A stretch of 64,000 nucleotides of DNA from Bursaphelenchus xylophilus (Eukaryota; Nematoda; Chromadorea; Rhabditida; Aphelenchoididae): assembly GCA_904066235.2 (NCBI GenBank), contig CAJFCV020000005.1, forward strand, positions 248,001 through 312,000, read 5' to 3'. Below the pieces are notes generated by a model. It did not search any database and was not told the origin of the DNA. It worked only from the letters and a program-made list of their open reading frames with translations. The position numbers and the translations under genes are program-made. Shown piece by piece: positions 57,651 through 64,000 of this stretch (position 1 is its first letter; each line of letters begins with the position of its first letter).

Positions 57651-58392
57651 GCACTTTGTACATCGATTGTGTTAAAATAATAATAAATTTTTTATTGCAA
57701 CATGTTCTACTTATCACTTAGTCAGACAGAATTTGTCGCCAAAGCAGTAATGCCGACCAAAGAATATCAGCCTAATTATTGAAATTCTCGGTTCTTTGGG
57801 AGGCGGTTTGTGTCAGTGATAGCTTGGCACTCTCCGTTTCAAATTAACAATCATCGATCCATTTGATCACCCGAAAGAATCCGTTTTCCCTTCAATCCTC
57901 ATTCCAGCTTTTCGCGATCTTCTAGCATTTTTTTCCGTTTGCAACTCATCCAAAAATCGCCTCTAGAGAAACCGTGTAACGCAGGCTATACAGCACATTA
58001 TTGCATAAAGATATATGCAATAATGTACTGTATATTTTTTATATACTTCCACAACGGGCCAACAATAATATTTTTTAGAAGCCCCATAAATTTCCAGCAA
58101 AGCTCTTGATCAGCTCCTCTGATCATATCGCTGCTGCAAAAACCACAATGTTCCTATTGAGCAGTATTGCACATATGCATTTGTAATTAAAAATTCCTGA
58201 TATTTTCGTTGATATAAATTAATAAATAACTGTTATTTTTCTTCCGCAATTTTGCTCTTTCAAACCATAATGTTATTGACCGGAATGGTACTCAAGATCT
58301 ATTATTTGTTCCATTCGGAAATACCACGAAGATGGTATAAAACCTCTGCGAGAACATGAAGTCTTCACTGTCATTGAGCGGCCGCAACAACG
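57651..58392. other. Intergenic between cathepsin copies 2 and 3
   Basis: AT-rich, no gene. 58330-58392 should hold the core promoter of copy 3 (GGTATAAAACCTCTGCGAGA at 58334 contains a TATA-like TATAAAA about 55 nt before the ATG). Confidence 0.5.
58334..58345 (+). promoter_or_regulatory. TATA-like box of cathepsin copy 3
   Basis: TGGTATAAAACC, about 55 nt upstream of the start codon at 58393. Seen by eye only; position fits a core promoter with a short leader. Confidence 0.45.
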
Positions 58393-59534
58393 ATGTTGGT
58401 AAGCCCTGAAGAAATTTTACTTTTGCTTGCAGAAATTTGCGACCCTCGTCCTGTTCCTTATCCCAGTTGCTGCCTCCTTGAGCGGCCAGGAGCTCGTCGA
58501 TTACATCAACAAAAACGGACTTTTCAAGGCTGTATACAACCCATCAGCCGGAGCCTACCACTTTGGTCGTATCAACGATCCGTTGCGCAAATCGACGTTG
58601 AAGAAGCGAACTGAAGCGGACTACGACTTGAGCGAGGAGATTCCGGAGTCATTCGACGCTGCGGAGAAATGGCCCGAGTGCGCTGAGGTCTTCAACAACA
58701 TCCGCGATCAGTCAAACTGCGGGTCATGTTGGGCTGTGAGTTCGGCCGGCGTTATGTCCGACCGTATTTGCGTGGCGACGAACGGAAAAGTGAAGGTCTC
58801 AATCTCTGGAATTGCTACTGCTTCTTGCGTCGGCGGTGATGGGTAGGGCTTCCTTTCGTATCCAATTTTGACTCACCATAACGCCAAGGCTTAATAGTGT
58901 CAATTCCAGCTGCAATGGTGGCCTCGAGGAGGTGGCCTTCGAGAAATTCATCGAAAACGGATTTCCTACAGGCTCAGAAGTCGACAAACATCAGGGATGC
59001 CAGCCGTATCCCTTCAAGCATTGTGCCCATCATGTAAATTCAACCGAATACCCGCCTTGTGATTCGGTTCCTGAGTACAAGGCTGACACTTGTTCCCACG
59101 AATGCCAGAAGGACTACGATCGGAAGTACGAAGAGGATCTGTACTACGGGAAGGAACAATACGGATTCAGTGACGAGGCGCCCATCCAGCGCGAAATTAT
59201 GACAAATGGTCCTGTAGCCGTCTCTTTCACCGTTTACGAAAGTTTCCTGTATTACAGCGGTGGCATTTATCGCGTAGGTTTTCTGACGAATCCTCTACTG
59301 ATTTAGTCGACGCCTGGAGAGAGGATCAAGGGTTATCATGCTGTTCGTGTCGTTGGTTGGGGTGTTGAGAACGGCACCAAGTACTGGAAGATTGCCAACA
59401 GCTGGAACGAACAGTGGGGAGAGAACGGCTTCTTCCGCATACTCCGCGGCGTCGACGAGAGTGATATTGAAGACGGAGGTGTGGCCGTGACAATTGATAC
59501 CAGCCGTTTGCCAGGGCATGGTTTTTTCGGCTGA
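58393..59534 (+). CDS. Cathepsin B-like cysteine protease, array copy 3 (intact)
   Basis: The best-preserved member. Exons: 6-nt ATGTTG at 58393-58398, then 58433-58842, 58910-59273, 59307-59534; 1008 nt, 335 aa. Signal peptide [17 protein letters not shown], propeptide with [17 protein letters not shown], mature domain from [14 protein letters not shown]. Catalytic Cys in [13 protein letters not shown] loop, occluding loop [14 protein letters not shown] with the His-His pair required for dipeptidyl-carboxypeptidase activity, catalytic His in [11 protein letters not shown] and Asn in [10 protein letters not shown]. All expected catalytic residues are present. An AATAAA lies at about 59550. 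Worm homologs are mainly intestinal digestive proteases; expression here is inferred only. Confidence 0.95.
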
Positions 59535-60065
59535 AGCAAGACTTTTTGCAATAAACCTGTTAACAAGCTTGTCTTTTGTAAATTTGTGACTCACTTTGAT
59601 ATAAATATTATTATCATTATGTAGCTTGTGATCAAGATTTTCGCCAATTACTAAATTACAGTACCCTTTGATGACACTTGGCACAAACTTAGACTTATTT
59701 TTTACAAGACAAATGCGAGATTTCTAGCTTACGCTCAGCTTTTTTGGTGGGATGCTGTCAAAAATGTCATGTTTTTTGCAAATTTTGAAGGGTTAACCCC
59801 GGCAAAATCCGAGGAAAATCGGTAAGCTTTATCCTTGGGGCATCCCATGGCAGGTCTACACTTATTTAAGAACTTCACTTAATAACTTCCAACCAATTAC
59901 AACAATTATATTTATTAAAAGATACCGTATACAAATAGACGGAATTCCCCTTTGACAATACGTTCCCTTTCTTCCCCCCTCCGTTCTTTTTTGAACGGGG
60001 GCAGGCTTAAGTATAGAAATATAGAGAAGGAGCGGGGTCGGACGCACGGCGGTTGCACGCCGTAA
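59535..60065. other. Intergenic between cathepsin copies 3 and 4
   Basis: Contains a short degraded fragment of the Tourist-like family (about 59668-59745, GATGACACTTGGCACAAACT). No gene. Confidence 0.5.
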
Positions 60066-60569
60066 CAAGCTCTAGTTGACTACATCAACGCGCAAGGCCT
60101 GTTTGTGGCCGAGTACAACTCCGCAGACTCAGCACTTTCAAAGGCCCCTTTGAAAAGTCCAAGCCAGTGATTCGAACAAAATATGACTACAATTTGAGTA
60201 GCGCAGAGATCCCGGAGTCGTTTGATCCGGCGGTGAAATGGACAGAGTGCGCTGGAATAATCAACCTCATTCAGGACCAATCCAAGTGCGGAAACTGCTA
60301 CGCCACAGCGGTTACTGGTGTAATCTCGGACCGGATTTGCGTCGCCACCAAAGGCGAACACAATGTTTTACTTTCCGCGTGGGCGGCTACGTCCTGTATG
60401 AATGGTGACGGGTAAGATCAAATAATACCTCGGTCACCACGTCATTGGATGGGGTGTGGAAAACGGCGAGAAATATTGGACCATTGCAAGCAGTTGGAAT
60501 GAAGAGTGGGGCAACCACGGGTTCATTAAGATGCTGGCCGACGAAAACGATTTGCTACCATTGATCTGA
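60066..60569 (+). pseudogene. Cathepsin B-like array copy 4, remnant
   Basis: Begins mid-propeptide (QALVDYINAQGLFVAEYNS) with no signal-peptide exon, then a frameshift near 60135-60165 before VIRTKYDYNLSSAEIPESF. The active-site block is DQSKCGNCYATAV (Trp of CWA lost). The whole occluding-loop exon is missing: a few bases after the SCMNGDG donor position the sequence continues with the last-exon block LGHHVIGWGVENGEKYW ... ASSWNEEWG. Cannot encode an active protease. Confidence 0.88.
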
Positions 60570-60999
60570 GCCGCCTTCCAAAGCTTTGATAAACTCAATA
60601 CTTTTACTGAAATTTTGGTTTTTACAAAATTTCTAAGAAACTTGCAAACAAAGCGCGGTAATATTTTATTTCCTCCTATTGACAAAGAGAACGTCATCGT
60701 GAATTACAATACGCATGTCTTTGGAAGGTCGTAAAAACTGGTGCGGAATAAGTGCGACTCCATTGAAAGGTTGTCATAAAATTTAATTTAGACAGTATAT
60801 TGAGTATATTGAACACATTACACGAAACGAAATGGAGAGATATAAAAGGCAAAGAAAAACGTCTAAAATATTGTTTTTCCGTTTGAGCGTTGTATGCTTC
60901 ATCTAGCTGAGGGAATCACAGATCTCCATTAAATATTGCTTCATATTTCGCTTTGATTCCGCAGTTAAGGACACGCCATAGGTATAGTATGTATATGTA

Positions 61000-61242
61000 C
61001 AGTGGGGGTGGCAAAAGCGTGGCAAAAAACGTGCCATTTTGCGTCCAGGAAGTATCAAAAAAATGTGGCAAAATACCTCCCTTTCCAAGTGAAAAATCTC
61101 CAATTTCAAAAGTGGTGAGGGAAAAGGCGTAGCCCTTCAAAATGAGGTTTTTTCTCTTGAAGAGGGAAGCATTTTGCTACTTTTCTGATACTTCTCGGAT
61201 GCAAAATAGTACGTTTTTTGCCACTGGATCAGGTCCCCACTG
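61000..61242. mobile_element. Palindromic MITE family 1, copy 17
   Basis: TA-CAGTGGGGGTGGCAAAAGC, left terminus rearranged; right end CAGGTCCCCACTG-TA. Its right flank (GAGATGGAGTTTCCAATACA ... CAATCCGTTGGCTAACCC) is the inverse of the left flank of copy 1. Confidence 0.88.
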
Positions 61243-61513
61243 TAGTTGAACTGGCAGCTAAAGCATCTAGCTGAGATGGAGTTTCCAATACATCCCCTTA
61301 GAGCCATTTGGAATATTTTTAAACCAAAGCAATCCGTTGGCTAACCCTTAGTAGATAACTGTAATCAGCCACAAGCCAAAAAAAGTCATTCTTAGAAAAT
61401 CCCCCTCGGTCCCGCCTTACCACATCATTTTTCCTCAAGGTGCCCCTTTTGCCCAGGTGCACTCTTTCTCTTAGGTACCCTCTCCGGATCCAACCTGCTT
61501 CATAATATTTGAA

Positions 61514-61650
61514 CAGGGGAAGTACCATAAGTGCGACGCTCAGATTTTGATGAAACTTGGCAAAGATTTTTTTTAGGAATTGATACTTGTTTCATAACCG
61601 ACGTGTGTGCAAAATCTTAAGAAAATCTTGCACTTGGGGTACTTCTTTTG
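61514..61650. mobile_element. Tourist-like MITE family 2, copy F, short internal-deletion form
   Basis: CAGGGGAAGTACCATAAGTG ... GCACTTGGGGTACTTCTTTT; about 137 bp, most of the interior deleted. Ends 23 nt before the ATG of the Lys-rich peptide. Confidence 0.82.
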
Positions 61651-61673
61651 TAAGCTGAATGTTTTCAGACAAA

Positions 61674-61967
61674 ATGCGGCTAACTATCCTCTTTTTTCTC
61701 CTTGTGTCGGTCATCTTCATATCCAATGTCAGCGCCAAAGAAGTCGTCGGTGAGGAAGCTCTTCTCCAATTCCACAAGCAATTGGCCAAGTTGACGGCCG
61801 AATTCAGCCAACTGATCAAGGGAAAAACGAATCATGGAGCAAATAAAAAAGTCAAGAAGGCCAAAAAGGACAAGAAACAAAAGAAGAGTAAGAGTAAGAA
61901 GAGCAAGAAGGAGGAGAAGAAGAGTAGCAAACATGCCGCCACAACAACACGCAGCGAAGAGGAGTGA
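61674..61967 (+). CDS. Small secreted lysine-rich peptide
   Basis: Single exon, 97 aa. Residues 1-21 are a signal peptide (MRLTILFFLLVSVIFISNVSA). Then a short amphipathic helix-like part (EEALLQFHKQLAKLTAEFSQ), and residues 53-85 are almost all Lys/Ser (KKVKKAKKDKKQKKSKSKKS...), ending ATTTRSEEE. Strongly basic tail on a secreted protein could bind nucleic acid, glycans or membranes, but no family is recognised. The TTTTCAG just before ACAAAATG is a good acceptor for an upstream leader exon or for trans-splicing. The promoter region is largely a MITE. Reality rests on the signal peptide and clean frame. Confidence 0.6.
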   Translation: MRLTILFFLLVSVIFISNVSAKEVVGEEALLQFHKQLAKLTAEFSQLIKGKTNHGANKKVKKAKKDKKQKKSKSKKSKKEEKKSSKHAATTTRSEEE

Positions 61968-62420
61968 AAAAAGGTAGTGACCATTTACCAAGTTTAAGTC
62001 ATTATAATTGTAAAATTTAACCTTTAAACAATGTTCTTGGACCTTCTCCATGCGTGAATCATAAATATTTATTCTTACATCGTCGGAAAAATTTACAATA
62101 TTAGGGTTATTACAGAGTAGCGGGGTATTACTGGCAATATGTAAAAGTCGAGTTGAGGAAATTGGGAAAATAATTTATGGATATTACTCGTCACAAAATC
62201 GATTTTCACTCTAAAATTCTGACAGACATTTGATGAGTTTCGGGGTTCAGGGGAATTGTCAAAAAATTGTAAATTTTAAATAAAAAATCACTTAAATAAA
62301 GCAAAAATCGAGAGAAAACAGATCCGCCTCGGGCATGGCAAATCTTTTTTCGGCAATTTTCTGGAAAACATCCCCTAAATCCAAAAAAAATGTGGAAAAA
62401 TTGAAAATTGAAATAAAAAA
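61968..62420. other. Convergent intergenic region
   Basis: 3' ends of the Lys-rich peptide and beta-spectrin genes. Nothing recognised. Confidence 0.5.
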
Positions 62421-63774
62421 TCATGGAGAGTTTCCGTGCGAATAGGTTTTCAGTTGGTTTTGAGGATCGAGTTGTGCTCGGAAGTTGATCTTGTCCACCC
62501 ACTCCACCATGCTCTTGTAACTGTCGCAGGAGAACAAGTACTCCGCTCCGTCGACGGTGTTGAGTCTGAAAAATGAGAGAAATTAGCGTAAGAGAACGCA
62601 AAATGATCGGAGTTGGATGATTGGGCAAACCGAAAAGTGTTATTTTTCTTCGATGCAAATGTCGAAATTAGGATAATCGATGGTGCTGATTTCGAAAATG
62701 ACATTCATTTTTTGACTGTTACTTTTTTCCGTAATTAGTACTGTAAAGTAGTACTTTTTAAAATACTCGATTTAGCGGTTTTCGATGGTGGTGATTTCGA
62801 AAATCATGTGAACTTCTCCTCTAGTACTATATAGTACTATCTGGTACCATGTATTACGAGGTGAAAATTTTGCCTTTAAGCGTTAGTGGTGTTGTTCTCG
62901 TGGCGAGTACTGTTATTTTCACCTCGTACTATATAGTATCAGGTAGTACTAAATAGCACCACGTCTTTAAAAAAGTTTTTTTTGAAGAGTACTAAGCATC
63001 AAAACAACACCAAAAACGTGAAAAGCCATATTTTCACCTCGTACTACATAATACCAGAGAGTACTATATAGTGCTAGAGGAAAAGTTCACATGATTTTCG
63101 AAATCAGCACCGTCGACTATCTTAATTTCGACAGACATTTGCATCAAAGAAAAATAATATTTTTTGGTTTCCCCAATCGTCCCAGTTCCAAAACGATAGA
63201 AGGTATCTCTTGGATAAAAAAAACTTACTTGAAAGTGTGTTTCCTCTTCAGGTACTCCGGATAGACGGCGCAATGCGCGTCGCGGATGCTGACACTAGCC
63301 AAGGCCTTGTTGTCGAACAACGAGTCCTCGTCCTTGAAGAAGCACAGCATGTGGCCGCAGAGGATCGTGTAGAAGTTCCTCCACGTCCTGAAGGTCGGCT
63401 TCTTCCCGCCGCTCTGCAGCCTCTCCTTCCGATCGATGTAGCCGTTCATGTCGATGGACTTGAGGTCCGCCCATTGGCGCATATTCTTGATGCTCTGCGT
63501 GCGGCGCGTGTGGAAGCCGGTGCGTCGCGAGGTGAGGGTGCCGGTGTTCGAGTTGGTGTAGCCACTGGAGCCCGCCGACAACGGGCCGTACTGGTCTTGG
63601 CCGGCGGCCGCGGTTTGCACGTGCAGGTCCTGGCCCGGCTGATGACGCAGCTCTTGCTGCGAGATGGACAGCGTCTCAATGCCGATGGATTCGATCGGAT
63701 CCGAGGCGCGGTTTCCTCGAGATCTCGGAAGGGTGGCGGATGCGATGTTAGGGGTGGCAAAAGATGTGTTTTCC
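62421..63774 (-). CDS. Beta-spectrin, C-terminal PH domain (3' part)
   Basis: Membrane-skeleton protein; the PH domain binds phosphoinositides. Exons 63774-63229 and 62565-62421 are visible; the gene continues beyond the window. After a Ser/Thr-rich linker (TNSNTGTLTSRRTGFHTRR) the PH domain reads MNGYIDRKERLQSGGKKPTF, RTWRNFYTILCGHMLCFFKD, VYPEYLKRKHTFK then LNTVDGAEYLFSCDSYKSM and VEWVDKINF with the invariant C-terminal-helix Trp. This matches the C-terminus of worm unc-70 type and vertebrate beta-spectrins. The protein ends KTYSHGNSP. The 660-nt intron carries palindromic element family 3 copy b. Confidence 0.92.
62606..63190. mobile_element. Palindromic element family 3, copy b
   Basis: CGGAGTTGGATGATTGGGC ... 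CCCCAATCGTCCCAGTTCC; arms match copy a at 47.8 kb. Interior rich in AGTACTATATAGTACT and CACCTCGTACTA repeats. In the beta-spectrin intron. Confidence 0.82.
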
Positions 63775-64000
63775 TGAAAATAAAACGATTTTGAATGAGC
63801 TTCAAAATTGCATTTTTCAAAATTTTGACGATAAATTTTTTGATGATGACAATTTGAAATAAAAAAAATCCTCTACTGAAAATAATCCATAAAAGTTGCT
63901 CAAAAAACATCTAAAATTATACAGCCCGCAAAAAGAGTAAACATTTTATATCGCCTCCCCGAAAAACATCTATAAAACGCTGGGTGGTGGGTTGTAAAAT

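Larger units (their letters stand above)
60570..61673. other. Intergenic with MITE copies
   Basis: Holds family 1 copy 17, the repeat arm 61243-61365 shared with copy 1, and Tourist-like copy F just upstream of the Lys-rich peptide gene. No gene. Confidence 0.5.

Noticed and set aside
63210..63910. 194-codon plus-strand frame opposite beta-spectrin
   Set aside because: Antisense shadow of the GC-rich spectrin exon; the minus strand carries a clear PH domain.

Overview
This is a nuclear window from a nematode. Genes are compact and rich in short introns. The gene set is worm-typical: a cuticle collagen with a furin-type site, a tau-tubulin-kinase-like CK1, a DEG/ENaC channel, a neuropeptide-type GPCR, a cathepsin B array and an SDR array. 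The species cannot be told from the sequence alone. All gene models below were assembled by eye from exons, GT/AG splice sites and phase. For most genes the summed exon length is a multiple of three, which supports the joins.

Layout. 0-1 kb: 5' part of poly(A) polymerase (-). 2.7-3.3 kb: a hAT-type MITE made largely of GGCCC runs, with a perfect 8-bp target duplication. 3.4-9.5 kb (+): Flower/CACFD1, a small secreted Cys-rich protein, and a SWEET sugar transporter. 9.8-11.2 kb (+): a CK1/TTBK-like kinase. 12.1-16.1 kb (-): a seven-exon peptide GPCR. 16.1-21.8 kb: a gene-poor block of nested Tourist-like MITEs. 21.8-22.8 kb (+): cuticle collagen. 23.2-24.7 kb (+): an orphan single-pass membrane protein. 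25.1-30.5 kb (-): VPS54 (GARP tethering complex), its introns loaded with MITEs. 32.6-35.6 kb (+): DEG/ENaC channel. 37.2-38.3 kb (-): ESCO cohesin acetyltransferase with a PIP box. 38.6-39.1 kb (+): secreted orphan. 39.5-40.9 kb (+): highly charged repeat protein. 41.3-46.3 kb (-): three tandem SDR oxidoreductases with identical intron positions. 47.1-52.6 kb (-): a 13-exon secreted Cys-rich protein. 53.2-60.6 kb (+): four tandem cathepsin B-like genes; two look intact, one is frameshifted and one is a remnant. 61.7 kb (+): a Lys-rich secreted peptide. 62.4-64 kb (-): 3' end of beta-spectrin (PH domain).

The genes are mostly unrelated housekeeping or worm-specific genes and do not form a pathway. 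The only functional groupings are the two tandem arrays.

The strongest signal in the window is palindromic DNA. One ~250-bp near-perfect hairpin family (TA target, CAGTG termini) occurs 17 times, about 12 of them inside introns. In two places it sits at the dyad centre of a larger inverted repeat. A second family has 3-bp TTA/TAA targets (PIF/Harbinger-like) and is nested in itself. A third structure (54.8-55.6 kb) is a foldback element whose arms are tandem TTGCGGGCA units; isolated copies of its terminus lie at 13.1 and 19.7 kb. The cathepsin B paralogs share a six-nucleotide first coding exon (ATG plus one codon). No prokaryotic-type system, CRISPR array or virus was seen.
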